Origin: Pycnopodia helianthoides
Taxonomy: Eukaryota > Echinodermata > Asteroidea > Forcipulatida > Asteriidae
Reading direction: 5' to 3'
NCBI GenBank assembly: GCA_032158295.1
Contig: CM063247.1
Coordinates: forward strand, 16,532,009-16,596,008
Length of the DNA stretch: 64,000 nt
Shown here: positions 23,076-34,680 of the stretch, in pieces
Layout: each line of letters starts with the position of its first letter
How positions within the stretch are numbered: the stretch's first letter is position 1
Notes under the pieces: model-generated
Told to the model about the DNA's origin: nothing
What the model saw: only the letters and a program-made list of their open reading frames with translations
Database searches by the model: none
Translations under genes and position numbers: made by a program

Positions 23076-25619
23076 ACGTCACTCAGTAGTGTGCATTCCT
23101 CAGTAGCTATTTATATCAAGATTCAATAAATTTGATTCATAAGACAGGAATGTTTTGTTAATAACTACAGCTCAATTGACTCTAGTTTGTTTTGGGTTTC
23201 TATCAGACGTCAGGTAAATAAAAAAAAACAATTCATATTGTATTGTGTATCATGTATTGAAGCTTAGCCAACCAGAAAAAGGGACTTGACACAAACATAC
23301 AGTTTTAGTGTCAAGGGTACATCAATGTTTTGTACAATAGGCCACCACAGCACAACATCTATTCTTGCTTAAATTAAAATTTATTTTATTTCCTTTGCAC
23401 ATGTTAGAGTGCAATGGAAGTGGGAACCTAAGAATCTCCACATTGGCTGAACACTGAGATTTGCACACTCTATTAGTTTTAAAAAGAAACATTTCTTCAA
23501 CCTAACCAATGGAAAAGAAATTAAAAAACAAATGTTAGTAAATGTAGTATGTAAAGGCCTCAGAGGTTTATCAACAACTTTTTTATTTATTATTTTTGCC
23601 TTTGTAGATCTGATTCATTCAAACTTTATCAAAGATGACATCATCTGATGGCTTTGTTTTAAAGGCATTCACAGAAAAAGCATTGTGTATAAAACAAACA
23701 CAGCTCTTGTGGCAATTTGGAAACGTCATTAGGCCCAGCAAAAAACACACCAGTTGACCCCCCCCCCCCCCCCCGCCCTCATCCTTTTTTGAAGCTGCAT
23801 CCTTTTTTTTCTCTCCCAAAAGACTAAAAATGTCTAATGAATTTTCACTTCACCTAATTTGCTAGCATTTTTTCCGCAGGGCTGACTGGCTCTTTTCTCC
23901 TTGAAAAAAAATAAAAAATATATAAAATAAATAAATAGGCCCTCATCCTCCTCTTTGTTTGTTTTTTTAACCAGGAAGATCAACTGACCTGTACTTGTTT
24001 ACTAGGCATTATGTACAAAAGTGTTAATTTTCTGTTTCACTGAAGACATTTTGAACTAAAAAATCTACATATTTTTACAGCCTATTTAATTGACTAATCA
24101 CAAACACTGATAAAAGCCTACAGGTCTTCAAGAGTGCTCATCAACATATTAAAAGTAACATTTGTCATAAATGGGGCTGCTCATTGACATAAATGCATTC
24201 AAAGTTGTTTGTTTATATAATACCTTTAATATTCATTTTGTTAAAAAAAGAAAACCCTTTGTAGTGAGTGTTGATGTAGTGGGTTGGTATTACTCAATGA
24301 TTGATTCAAGTTAACAATAGATATATCCTTCATTGTCAAAGCATCTGGGAAGGTATGTATTGATTTAAGCATAGAGACCATTCACAATCAGCACAATTGT
24401 TTACACTGGACACAAAGCAGTTGGGAAAGTCTGGTCACATATGAATAACTCATAGGCCTACCTGTACAATTGTACTGGTATTGTACATAGTGCACACTGC
24501 GCTCAGCATCAGGCACTCTCTGTCTGATAAAGTGAACAGAGAATACTGTTTGAAAGGTTGTGTGTATCGTTTCTTCTCAGACCAAAGAGATAAAAACATT
24601 TAATTCACATTCTCACATGGGTTACCAAGCCCCGGCTTGGGGTCCAGCTACGGGCTCTGTTTGATATTGAACCACCATGCAAAATGCACACTGTTCTAAG
24701 GTTTGGAAAAGGCCCTTGGTCCTTCTTGAAGGCATGATACTTTGTGCTTGGTTCTTGTTGGGTCAATTCATTAAGAAGTGTGTGTACCTCTTTGAGAGAA
24801 ATTATGTTAATTTCTACTGAACATTTCAAGGGGCTCCAAGGCAATGACTCTAGGGGCAAGGTACCCCTCCGTTGCCTTCGTGACTACCATCATGCAAACC
24901 TTTAAATCTTGTCAATTTGTGCAATGTGCATGGCAGGCCTGATACTTTACAAAGGCAACAGAGGCAATTGCCTTTGTGCCCCTGGTCAATGCCTTGGTAC
25001 TCCTTGAAATGCGTAGCAGCGCCGCGTAGCGGCGCTATACGATCTTTGATCGTAACCCTCGATCCCCTCAACCGTCGTAGGAAAAACACATGACCAAGAG
25101 TTAGTCTATCGCAGCTAACTCGTGGTGGTCCTTGCTCTATGGTCAGACTAAGACTAAGACGTAAGATGCAGCATCCATTATTAGTAAAATTATTGTTTTG
25201 CACAAAAGCTACATTACAAATAATACAATACAGGGCCTATACGTCCATTGTAAATGTTGGGTAATCAGTCAATCGGTCGATTATGATGCGTATCTTGGTC
25301 AATCCCGCTGCCACCACATTCAAACACGTTTTCTTCATAATTCATAATTTCTTTTTGAAGGGATGGTAAGTCCGAGATATCCTACAGAATTGACCCATCG
25401 CTCAGTTAGACCATGGTTAGCAATCGGTCGCGCAGATCAACCAAACGTGCCTAACATATCTGAATTTTAATAATCCTCATTGCCTATTGTTGTAACTAAT
25501 ACTAGTATACTTGTTTATCTGGAAACATTTGGGCGAATACACCTGGTGACTGGCCCTACAATTTTACATTTTACAATTTACTTTCACTTGTAATGTGAAC
25601 ATTTGCAACGGGCGGTGCT

Positions 25620-25777
25620 TGTTGAGAGTATACCACTCATCTTATACCGCCCTCTATTGACAACTTACAATGTATAATGCAACTCATGTTGGACTGAACA
25701 TGACCCAAAGAGTTCTTAAACAAGTCAAGTAGTCATTGCCTCTTTCCTTTGAGTCTCAATCTAATGAACCCATAACA
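25620..25777 (+). repeat. 5' LTR
   Basis: 158 bp, TG...CA ends; lacks a 14-bp segment present in the 3' LTR (between ACTCATGT and TGGACTG) and otherwise matches it base for base. Confidence 0.95.
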
Positions 25778-25791
25778 TGGTGTCAGAAGTG
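25778..25791 (+). other. Primer-binding site, tRNA-Leu(CAA) type
   Basis: TGGTGTCAGAAGTG directly follows the 5' LTR and begins with the TGG expected opposite the CCA end of a tRNA. The match to tRNA-Leu(CAA), whose mature 3' end I recall as ...CACTTCTGACA-CCA, covers 14 nt. Confidence 0.8.
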
Positions 25792-25926
25792 AGCTGATAT
25801 AGTGAACAGTAAATATCAGAGAATTGATTGAGATTGTTTAGAGAGTTGGAGTAGTCAGCCTTCAACCGGAAAAGAGAGTTTTACTTGGTGAGCCATTTTC
25901 TCTAACTGTATAAACCAAGCACATGT

Positions 25927-28900
25927 GTGTACGTACATAAGCCGATACACACGATGGCGTCATATCAAATACCGCCACCAGAAGCAATGAACTGTAAAGG
26001 AGATCTTGCCAATAACTGGACTTTTTTCAGAGAGAGTTTCGAAGATTATCGTAAAGCTGTAGAGCTAGATAAAAAGGATGAATCAATCCAAGTTGCACTG
26101 CTCAAAAGTGTTATGGGAAAAGAATGCAAGAACATTCTTAAGCAACTTCAGCTCACAGATGATGAATTGAAAAGCCACACTACTATCCTAGATAAGCTTC
26201 AGGTACATTTTGCTCCGTCCAGAAATCTACTATATGAGAGATACATATTTCATACCGCAGATCAGCAACCAAATGAAACTGTTGATCAGTATGTTATTAG
26301 ATTGAGGCAACTGGCGGAGAAATGCAAATTCACTCAGCTTGAAACAGAGATGATACGAGACAGGCTAGTGCTTGGTACCAAAGATAAAGCTGCCAGAGCA
26401 CGTCTCTTCAGACAAAAAGAGTGTGATTTGAAGCGAGCAATTGAAAGCCTGAGGATAAGTGAGCTTACTCAAGAACAACTAAAGAAAATAGATGTTCCCC
26501 TCACTGAAACAGTAAGCTACGTGAAGAAACAAAAATCCAGTGAGCACCGCAAAAGCAAAGAATCCTCCGGTGGCCGGAAGCAGCACAATAAGAACAAAAC
26601 TAAGCACAAAGATGACAAGCAGAGTCAAAAAGTGCAAACCTGCAAATATTGTGGCTCCTCACATGAGCGTAACAGAGATAAATGTCCAGCTTATGGAAAA
26701 AAATGCTCACAGTGTGGAAAGATGAATCACTTCCAGTCAGTATGCAGACAGAAGAAACTCAATCAAATACACGAAGCTTCTTCAGATACTGATTCTGATG
26801 AATCAATTTTTGGCATACAGCTGATTGGGGCTGTCAACAGTGGAAACAGAATGCTTACTGTTCCATTAACATTCGATGCAGACAACGGTGAGATTGTAGT
26901 CAAATGTCAAATTGACACAGGGGCGACATGCAATGTAATGTCCTTTGCCAGCTTGTGCAAACTTCACCAGACGTCAAACCCCAAAATCAAGAAATCTACT
27001 GCCAAGTTGAAGCTGTATAATGACAGTATCATTGATGTCATGGGAGAATGTAATCTCAAATGTCGCTACAAAGGACATAAACATCGACTTAACTTCAAAA
27101 TAGTTAATGCTAAACAACCTCCACTACTGTCAAGCCAGACATGTACACAGATGGGTCTCATAAGTGTACACATAGATGATGCAGTTAATAGTGTTGAACA
27201 ACATGATGCAGTTCAAGCCATATCAGAGCAAGATTTGGTTCACGAATTCAAGGATGTGTTCGAAGGACTTGGATGCCTTGCGGGAGATTACCACATTGAG
27301 ATTGATCCAACTGTGAGACCGGTCCAGAATGCACCACGACGTGTTCCAGTTCCCATGAAAGATAAACTCTATGACAAAATATGTGAATTGGAGAAACGAC
27401 GCATCATAGCAAAGGTAACTGAGCCAACAGCATGGATAAGTAGCCTAGTAGTCGTGGATAAGCCAGGAAAGATGCGAATTTGCCTAGATCCACGCGAGCT
27501 AAATAAAGCCATCAAGCGACCCAAATACCAGATGCCAACACTCGATGAGATATTGCCAACACTAGCTAACGCAAAATTCTTCACTGTCCTTGATGCGAAA
27601 GAAGGATTCCATCAAGTGAAACTCGATGAAGAAAGCTCGTACTTAACAACATTTTGGACTCCATTTGGCAGATATCGATATCTCAGAATGCCATTTGGGA
27701 TAAATTCGGCTCCAGAAGAATACCAGCGACGACAGATCGAGATTGTACAGGGCCTACCTGGAACAGCCGTCATCGCTGATGATATTCTTGTGTATGGCTG
27801 TGACATAGCTGAACACGATAGAAACCTGAGAGCAGTACTGCAACGTGCCAGAGAGACAAATCTGAAGCTCAACAGGAAAAAGCTCAGACTGCGCCTCAGT
27901 GAAGTAACATACATGGGTCAAAGGTTGACTAGCAATGGAGTACGACCAGATCCACGCAAGGTAGAAGCGATTCAGAACATGACACGACCAGACTCAAAGA
28001 AAGCGGTCCAGCGTCTGCTAGGATGCATCAACTACCTTTCCCGATACTTGCCAAGGCTTGCAGATGTAAGTGAGCCACTACGAAAATTGACTGAGAGCAC
28101 AGCGCTATTCACTTGGCAGTCACAGCAAGAAGAGTCCTTCAAACAAATAAAGGACATGATCACTAGCGCTCCAGTACTCAAGTATTACGACTTGAAGGAA
28201 GAAGTCACAATCCAATGTGATGCCTCAGAAAAAGGACTAGGAGCAACTCTCCTTCAGAACGGGCAACCAGTTGTGTTTGCGTCCCGTACCCTCACATCTG
28301 CAGAGCAAAACTATGCACAAATCGAGAAAGAGTGTCTAGCCATAGTTTTCTCATGTGAGCGATTTGATCAATATCTACATGGTCGAGAGATGATCACCGT
28401 GAATACTGACCACAAGCCTTTGGTTCCAATATTCACTAAGCCGATACATACAGCGCCAAAACGACTTCAACGTATGCTCTTGAGATTACAGAAGTACAAC
28501 TTGAAGGTGCAGTACCTACCCGGCAGTCAGATGTACATTGCCGACATGCTGAGCAGAGCATACTTGAAGACAACCGGAACGAGCCAATTGTCTGAACATC
28601 AGATATTTCATCTCAGACAAGAAGAGCAACTGTATGCGGAGATTGAATCAATCCAACAATCCAAATACATCCGAATGAAGGATACTACTCAACTTCAAAT
28701 CAAAAATGCGACGAAGGAAGATCCAGTACTTCAAACGCTGAAGACAGTTGTACTGGGAGGATGGCCAGAGAACAGAGATGAAGTTCCAGTGTGTATCCGC
28801 GAGTTCTTTGGATTTCGAGACGAGATCACAGTACAAGATGGCACAATGTATAAAGGAATGCGAGCCATCATACCCAAATCAATGCAGAGCCTGATGCTGA

Positions 28901-30027
28901 TGCGAGTTCACTCCAGTCATCTTGGTGCAGAAGCTTGCCTCCGTCGGGCTAGAGAAGTGTTGTATTGGCCAGGGATGACAAGTCAGATAAAAGACAGAGT
29001 CAGTCAATGCGATGCCTGTAACGAGTTCCTCAACAAACAGCAGAAGGAACCGATGATGTCTTACGAGATACCGGAACGAGGATGGAGTATAGTCAGTCAG
29101 GATCTTTTTCACTACAGACATACCGACTACCTGATAACCGTTGATCACTACAGCGATTTCTGGGAACTTGACAAGCTCACAGATACACGAGCAGAAACCA
29201 TCATTGAACATACAAAACAACAGTTTTCCAGACACGGCATACCACAGAAGGTTGTCACCGACAACGGTCCTCAGTTCATAGCCGCAGATTATGAGGAATT
29301 CAGTAGAGAGTGGGAGTTTGAGCACCAAACATCCTCACCATACCACAGTCAGAGCAATGGAAAAGCAGAATCAGCTGTCAAAATTGCGAAAAACATCATC
29401 AAAAAGGTGACCAAAGCAACACAGGATCTACATCTTGCGATTCTAGACTGGCGTAACACACCCGCTGCAAATGGTAGCAGTCCAGTTCAGAAACTGATGT
29501 CTCGACGGACACGTACCCTACTGCCGACAACAGAGGTCTGTCTTCAACCGAAGATTATCACAGGAGTACCGGAGACCATTAGACACCAGAAACGGAGAGC
29601 CAAACAACAGTATGACAAAACCGCTAAACCCCTACCTCAGTTGCAAATTGGACAGCCAATCAGATTGCAGCCAAACAACCACAACATCCAGTGGAAACAA
29701 GGCAGATGCGTTGACAGTGATGGATCACGTTCATATCTCATTGAACTAGATAATGGACAAGTGCTAAGACGTAACCGTAAACATCTACGCGCATCTACTC
29801 TTCAGACAGAGGTGACCAACTCGAGTGGAGCAACAGTTCCACCGCCAGCAGTTTCTACTTCAAATGGTCCACAGGATGAACCAGTGAATGCTCAGATGGA
29901 CAAATCAAAAAGTCCAACCAACCCAGCAGAGATTCCACCGAGCCCTGGCAAGAGTTCAGTGAAATCCACTCGTACTAGATCAAACATCAAACCACCATCC
30001 AAATACAAGGATTTTATCCTTAAGTAG
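25927..30027 (+). CDS. Gag-Pol polyprotein of the Ty3/Gypsy element (single frame)
   Basis: One uninterrupted frame of 1366 codons; the likely true start is the tenth codon (25954, ACGATGGCG). Order: Gag-like region (~10-225), basic linker, two zinc knuckles (C239, a variant CX2CX3HX6C, and C260, canonical CX2CX4HX4C), aspartic protease with DTGA at ~330, reverse transcriptase with IADDILVYG around Asp618, RNase H starting at QCDASEKG (Asp765), and integrase with the HHCC zinc region near His995 (H...CDAC) and a catalytic core that includes VTDNGPQF (Asp1112). No chromodomain and no env-like frame follow. Gag and Pol share one frame with no frameshift, as in some Mag-group elements. All catalytic motifs look intact, so the element may be mobile. 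The order protease-RT-RNase H-integrase is that of Metaviridae. Confidence 0.95.
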   Translation: MYVHKPIHTMASYQIPPPEAMNCKGDLANNWTFFRESFEDYRKAVELDKKDESIQVALLKSVMGKECKNILKQLQLTDDELKSHTTILDKLQVHFAPSRNLLYERYIFHTADQQPNETVDQYVIRLRQLAEKCKFTQLETEMIRDRLVLGTKDKAARARLFRQKECDLKRAIESLRISELTQEQLKKIDVPLTETVSYVKKQKSSEHRKSKESSGGRKQHNKNKTKHKDDKQSQKVQTCKYCGSSHERNRDKCPAYGKKCSQCGKMNHFQSVCRQKKLNQIHEASSDTDSDESIFGIQLIGAVNSGNRMLTVPLTFDADNGEIVVKCQIDTGATCNVMSFASLCKLHQTSNPKIKKSTAKLKLYNDSIIDVMGECNLKCRYKGHKHRLNFKIVNAKQPPLLSSQTCTQMGLISVHIDDAVNSVEQHDAVQAISEQDLVHEFKDVFEGLGCLAGDYHIEIDPTVRPVQNAPRRVPVPMKDKLYDKICELEKRRIIAKVTEPTAWISSLVVVDKPGKMRICLDPRELNKAIKRPKYQMPTLDEILPTLANAKFFTVLDAKEGFHQVKLDEESSYLTTFWTPFGRYRYLRMPFGINSAPEEYQRRQIEIVQGLPGTAVIADDILVYGCDIAEHDRNLRAVLQRARETNLKLNRKKLRLRLSEVTYMGQRLTSNGVRPDPRKVEAIQNMTRPDSKKAVQRLLGCINYLSRYLPRLADVSEPLRKLTESTALFTWQSQQEESFKQIKDMITSAPVLKYYDLKEEVTIQCDASEKGLGATLLQNGQPVVFASRTLTSAEQNYAQIEKECLAIVFSCERFDQYLHGREMITVNTDHKPLVPIFTKPIHTAPKRLQRMLLRLQKYNLKVQYLPGSQMYIADMLSRAYLKTTGTSQLSEHQIFHLRQEEQLYAEIESIQQSKYIRMKDTTQLQIKNATKEDPVLQTLKTVVLGGWPENRDEVPVCIREFFGFRDEITVQDGTMYKGMRAIIPKSMQSLMLMRVHSSHLGAEACLRRAREVLYWPGMTSQIKDRVSQCDACNEFLNKQQKEPMMSYEIPERGWSIVSQDLFHYRHTDYLITVDHYSDFWELDKLTDTRAETIIEHTKQQFSRHGIPQKVVTDNGPQFIAADYEEFSREWEFEHQTSSPYHSQSNGKAESAVKIAKNIIKKVTKATQDLHLAILDWRNTPAANGSSPVQKLMSRRTRTLLPTTEVCLQPKIITGVPETIRHQKRRAKQQYDKTAKPLPQLQIGQPIRLQPNNHNIQWKQGRCVDSDGSRSYLIELDNGQVLRRNRKHLRASTLQTEVTNSSGATVPPPAVSTSNGPQDEPVNAQMDKSKSPTNPAEIPPSPGKSSVKSTRTRSNIKPPSKYKDFILK

Positions 30028-30191
30028 TTTTGTCACATGACATTGGACACTAAATACTGTCATGAACTCAAGAAACCAACAAATCAAATATTCCTGAGTC
30101 AAATATAAGATTTTTACATTACTCAACTTTTTAATTGAACTTCTGGAGATGAACATTTCAATTGAACATTTGACTTAAAAAAGAAAGGAGA

Positions 30192-30363
30192 TGTTGAGAG
30201 TATACCACTCATCTTATACCGCCCTCTATTGACAACTTACAATGTATAATGCAACTCATGTACTAAAGCATTACTTGGACTGAACATGACCCAAAGAGTT
30301 CTTAAACAAGTCAAGTAGTCATTGCCTCTTTCCTTTGAGTCTCAATCTAATGAACCCATAACA
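30192..30363 (+). repeat. 3' LTR
   Basis: 172 bp with TG...CA ends, preceded by a purine-only tract (A-rich then GAAAGGAGA) and followed by the GTGCT target duplication. Confidence 0.95.
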
Positions 30364-31776
30364 GTGCTAACCTGCCGATGTACTTTTTCTTTCACATTCG
30401 CCCCCCCCCCCCAAAAAAAAAATACCCCCCCCCCAAAAAAAATAATAATTCCTGGTTATGGGCCTGGCACAAGTGACATGACTGACTGGAAGATTAAAAT
30501 AGGCCTGCTACTTTTGCTAGAGAGTAAATGCTTTATAATAATACAATTACAAATATTAACACAAAACCTCAAACTTGCTGGAAGTGGAATAGAGCATTTG
30601 TTAATTATAATTGCTGTCTGTCTTAATTTTACATTTGGTGACAGTCATGTCACTAGCTGTGTGTCACACCATGGAGGAAGGAAATACAGTCACACTATTG
30701 TCAGTGTAGTTTGACTATGTAAATTACGGTATATGGCACAATGCCACACGCATTGTGTGGTGGCTGTCGTCTCGAGCCAAACGAATAAAAAAAATCATTT
30801 TCATTAGGGCCAGAGAAAATTATTGAAGAATTCATGTTTGAAACGAAACTTACCCGTCGTATTAGGATATAAGCTTACACTGAAGTTAAAACTCAAAGGC
30901 ATCTTAAATTCGGGTTTTATCCGTTTCGAATCGTCCCGCCACCGTCAGGTCCGACCGTTATCACTGCTCTGCCCGCGGGTGTCTGCCGAGCGAACACAAC
31001 AACCGACTGCTACTTCTGCTTAGCCTGCCATCCCCAGATCCGCTACTGTGTAAGCTCAAGACGGGCCAGCCATTCGTAATTGGGCAACCTTACAGGTTAC
31101 AGGACGGCCAAAATGGCATTGCGACAGGAGGCGGGGCTTGGGAGGGAGGTATGGGTTCTCCCTAGCCCTATATAGGACTCTTCCTCTGTGCTGTAGTGTA
31201 ATACAAAAGTGAAAGGCCACCAGGGCTAGGGTTCTCCCCACACACACACAATTAATTGTTTGCCATTAAACATTTTCAAAGGTAAATTTGTTAGGTCTGC
31301 ACTCTGCAGTGCAACCACCCAATGGAGCCTCTCAAACGCTCCACAGGGCACAGGTCGAAGTCATGCCGGCATTATACCCCGTTTTTAGCACACAAAAGAT
31401 TTATAAGACACAAATACAATCTTTTAAACATGCAAATTAGAGACTCTTTTGTAATTTTATTCAACTTCTACATACCAGAAATAAAACGTTTTTTGGGTGT
31501 GTGTGAAAAGCTCAATGGTGAAGGTAAATAACTGCAGAGAGATACAGCTTGTTAACTTTTCAATTGGCAAGCGTGGGTACGATTGGGGCATGTTTCCATC
31601 CATTGACATGGATTATGTAGCACATTCTTAACATTAGTCAAACATAAAGATAATCTCTGTAATAATAAAGATATCAGATATCTCATCTGCTTTCAATCCA
31701 CAAACCATCATCATTCTCTCTAGAATTAAGATCGCTTTGGGATTTCCACCCATTCGCGAATAGTTATTATTCTTAC

Positions 31777-31860
31777 TTCGGCAACTGTTCCTAACGAGGA
31801 GCGACTCGGAGAAGCCCGCCCCCTTTCTCTACTCATAAAAAGAGAGTCCATAAAAACGCC
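31777..31860 (-). promoter_or_regulatory. Probable KIF24 non-coding first exon / shared KIF24-NUDT2 promoter
   Basis: The 5' UTR acceptor at 20127 implies an upstream KIF24 exon. On the minus strand just in front of NUDT2 a good donor (GAA|gtaaga) ends at 31777, preceded by a GC box (GCCCGCCCC on plus, 31814-31822). This would put the KIF24 transcription start within about 140 bp of the NUDT2 ATG, head to head. The exon's 5' boundary is a guess. An alternative is a first exon elsewhere in 20.1-31.7 kb. Confidence 0.4.
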
Positions 31861-31917
31861 ATTGTACAATACACTGTAATAACACCATTAACAGTTTACC
31901 GTTCGGTCGTTTTCATA

Positions 31918-33840
31918 ATGCACATGGCACGGTCTGTCGATATTGTGAAAGCTGGTGGATTACTCGTTTTCCGCCGATGTCAACAAGAAATTCAGTATCT
32001 GATGTTAAAAAAGCCGACACATAAGTTCCACTGGTCGCCACCAAAAGGTTTGTTATCTTAATGAATTCTTTGCAGCAGAAACTATCTTGTCCATTTTCCG
32101 GACAGTTCAATCAAAAGTGTGTGGAGGCAATGCGAAATGCCAAAGGGGGAAAGCAGATAGACCCGGCCTTAGAAAAGAATAATTAATTAACATTATTTTA
32201 AATTAAAAGTATCTGATATGAGTGGCTGGTTGTCCCACTCAACCAAAATGCAAATTGTAAGTTGTTTAAATTATTCGCTCAACCCACAGTCACTCCCTTT
32301 TGAAGTCAGATTAATATTCACTTTATCAAATCAGTTACTCAGGCTCAGCCAGCCTAATGACTCAACGTTTATGTATTAAAATAATATTAATGATTCATAT
32401 GTTAATAACAATGTTGGCTTTCAAACTATACTTTGTTTTGTCGATTAATTTATAGCAATACTATTGCTAGCTATTAATATGGGTCAAATGTTGGCTCTGC
32501 TGAATGGCCTACCTAGGCTTACTGGAGGCTTTTGTGCATTCTCAATTTTTTGTTCTTTTGAGTTGAAGTCTACATGTACCTCCATGGTTGAATCAAGTCA
32601 AATTCAATTCACTATAACTTATATTAACACCATCAGTTTACAGTGCATAATGGACAGGACATAGGCTGTTGATTTAAGTCTTACTCTAGTAAACTGCAAG
32701 TCTTGGGAGTCGGACTTGCCCTTACATGTGTTTATAGTGGGTGACTATAGGGAGACTGTGCAGGGGGTGACTTTATTAAGAGGGCAAGATGACAGGCCCC
32801 TGTTGTTGTAGCTCTGTTGTTGTAACTTGTTTATTTATTTTCATTCAGATTAATTTCAAGTTACAACAAAAACATTGATAAATCAAAATAAGAAAAATGA
32901 AATAGGTACAACAAATGGAGGTAACATCAAGAGGGGATAAAACCTTCCTGCAAGTGGGGGCACTTCAAGGCATAATGTAAGTCAGATTAAAGGAACATTA
33001 CAGAATTGGTAAAAAAAAACTTGTAAAATATACTTTTTGATCACAGATTTACATAAAACTCACACGGTCTAATGATGATGATAGTAGAAAACATCCCTGG
33101 AAATATTTCTGTCTGAAATGCCATACTTGATGAGAAATGAATAAACTAATTTTCCGATTGGAGTTTATCGCTCAGTGAGCGTTTTATTCATTTGTTGAAT
33201 CTATACGATTTCATGCAAATGTGTAAACGGTTTTTCACTATTTTCTCGTGACCCAGATGGCCGATTGATCTCAAACTTTTACAGGTTTGTCAGTTTATGT
33301 ATATGGTGGATTACATAAAGTGATTACACTGCCAGCAACTGTTTTGTTAGAAAAACCAATTCTGTAATGTTCCTTTAAATGAGAAATTGCACAAAAATAT
33401 TTCTTGAATAAGAATTTGTTTTTCAGGCCTACATATAGCAAGTGGAATTTCAACTAATATCAGTTGTGTACCTTCCTTTTTAACCCACAGGCCATGTAGA
33501 TGCAGGTGAAACCATCTATAATGCAGCTCTCAGAGAAACATTTGAGGAAGCAGCCCTTCGTGAAGAACATCTGAACATATATAAAGATAACCACTGGACG
33601 CTCACATACCAGACAAAGGGAAACAGGACTAAAGAGGTTGTCTATTGGCTGGCTCAGCTGAGAGACTGGAATACGCCGATCAAATTGTCCAGTGAGCACG
33701 ATGGTTACAAGTGGGTCATAATCTCCGAAGCCCTGGAAATGTCCGACAGGGCCATGTGGCCAGAAATGAGGAAGATGCTACTTGCAGCTGAGGAACACCT
33801 GCTATCAAACACGGCTGACGGATCTACGAGCTCTACATAA
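31918..33840 (+). CDS. NUDT2: Bis(5'-nucleosyl)-tetraphosphatase (Ap4A hydrolase), Nudix family
   Basis: Cleaves Ap4A asymmetrically to ATP and AMP, limiting signalling dinucleotides (family knowledge). Two coding exons, 31918-32047 and 33491-33840, joined in phase 1, give 159 residues; vertebrate NUDT2 is about 147. A second ATG two codons in (MHMARS) could also be used. The N-terminus GGLLVFRR and WSPPKGH lead into the Nudix box GHVDAGET...RETFEEAAL at ~44-66. Canonical Nudix boxes have Gly where the second Ala of EEAA lies, so that position is substituted; the metal-binding Glu residues of RExxEE are intact. Downstream YWLAQLRDW and KLSSEHDGYKWV match the Ap4A hydrolase group. A possible poly(A) signal AATAAA lies at 34117. 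The intron holds a TTAA-flanked MITE (32997-33378). KIF24 lies head-to-head on its left. Confidence 0.92.
32997..33378. mobile_element. TTAA-flanked MITE, family F, copy 3
   Basis: Third copy of the TTAAAGGAACATTACAGAAT family, inside the NUDT2 intron, ending about 110 bp before the exon 2 acceptor. Confidence 0.9.
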
Positions 33841-34116
33841 TTATTCCTGTAGCCTCCATTAGGTTGTTTCCTTTCTTAAATTTCTTTTTTTAGTGTGTGA
33901 TTTTTAACAAAGTATTTGAAGTCAGATCAGTAAGAGTACTTCTTTCTGTGTTATGATTGTGCATGGTGTTTTATTTTGAAAACATTGCATGCAAAGTGAG
34001 GTGATTTGCCAGCTTTACCTGTATGTATTTTACTTTTTTTAGTTTAATTTTTTAATGATGCAGTGCAATTTTAATTTTGAATGTAAACAATGTCTGATTG
34101 TATTTGACCTTTCATG

Positions 34117-34122
34117 AATAAA
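34117..34122 (+). terminator. Candidate poly(A) signal of NUDT2
   Basis: AATAAA about 280 nt after the NUDT2 stop, in AT-rich 3' UTR-like sequence. No other hexamer closer to the stop was noticed. Confidence 0.45.
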
Positions 34123-34389
34123 CAGCTGAAATATTTACTTAGGAAGTACTTAATGAAATTTGGGAGACAATGGTTTCTTAAATGCATTAAATTTTACGAC
34201 AAAAACTACACTTGTAAACAATGTAAACAAAGCATTTTTAATATATAAACCTCAAACAGAGCTTTGTTATATTATTTTCCAATAAGTTGACCAATCATTT
34301 GAAACCATGGCTCAACTACACAGGTTGTGTATGGTGGTACAACTGTTCCATGTGTGCAATAATTATTTCAATCATATTGGCATAGTTTG

Positions 34390-34680
34390 TATCTTTCAAA
34401 ACCACAGTGGATATCACATGGAATGGCTAGACAGTAGGAGGGTTGACCGTGTAAATATGTTGATGCATTCACCACATGATACATTGCAGGCTGGCATAGT
34501 TTATCTATCATTCAAAACCACAGTGGATGATAATGAATGGTCAGACAGTAGGAGGGTTGACTATGTACTGTGTAGATGCATTCACCACATGATATCATAT
34601 TGCAGGCTGGCATAGTTTATCATTCAAAACCAATGTCGATGATATTGAATGGTCAGACAGTAGGAGAGTTTTTAATGAGA
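34390..34680 (+). repeat. ~125-bp tandem repeat, dispersed family, locus 2
   Basis: About two and a half units with GGTCAGACAGTAGGAGGGTT, GCAGGCTGGCATAGTTTATC and TTCAAAACCACAGTGGAT, the inverse of the 11915-12245 array. Confidence 0.85.

Larger units (their letters stand above)
25620..30363 (+). mobile_element. Full-length Ty3/Gypsy LTR retrotransposon (Mag/SURL-like)
   Basis: Complete element: 158-bp 5' LTR (25620-25777) and 172-bp 3' LTR (30192-30363), both TGTTGAGAG...CCATAACA, flanked by the 5-bp target duplication GTGCT (25615-25619 and 30364-30368). The primer-binding site TGGTGTCAGAAGTG abuts the 5' LTR and is complementary to the 3' end of animal tRNA-Leu(CAA). A polypurine tract (30177-30191) abuts the 3' LTR. 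The LTRs are identical except for a 14-bp indel, so insertion was recent. It sits between the KIF24 coding exons and NUDT2, antisense to KIF24, probably in KIF24 intron 1. Confidence 0.96.
20128..31776. other. Presumed KIF24 intron 1
   Basis: Holds the CRE-rich element, MITEs and the LTR retrotransposon. Other visible items: a poly-T/poly-G tract at 22236-22260, a poly-C run at 23759-23774, and a minus-strand GGGGCA-type repeat at 24825-25010. No host gene recognised. The intron call depends on the proposed exon at 31777. Confidence 0.5.

Noticed and set aside
30322..30714. 130-codon frame right of the retrotransposon
   Set aside because: Begins in the LTR and crosses poly-C/poly-A tracts; no motif.
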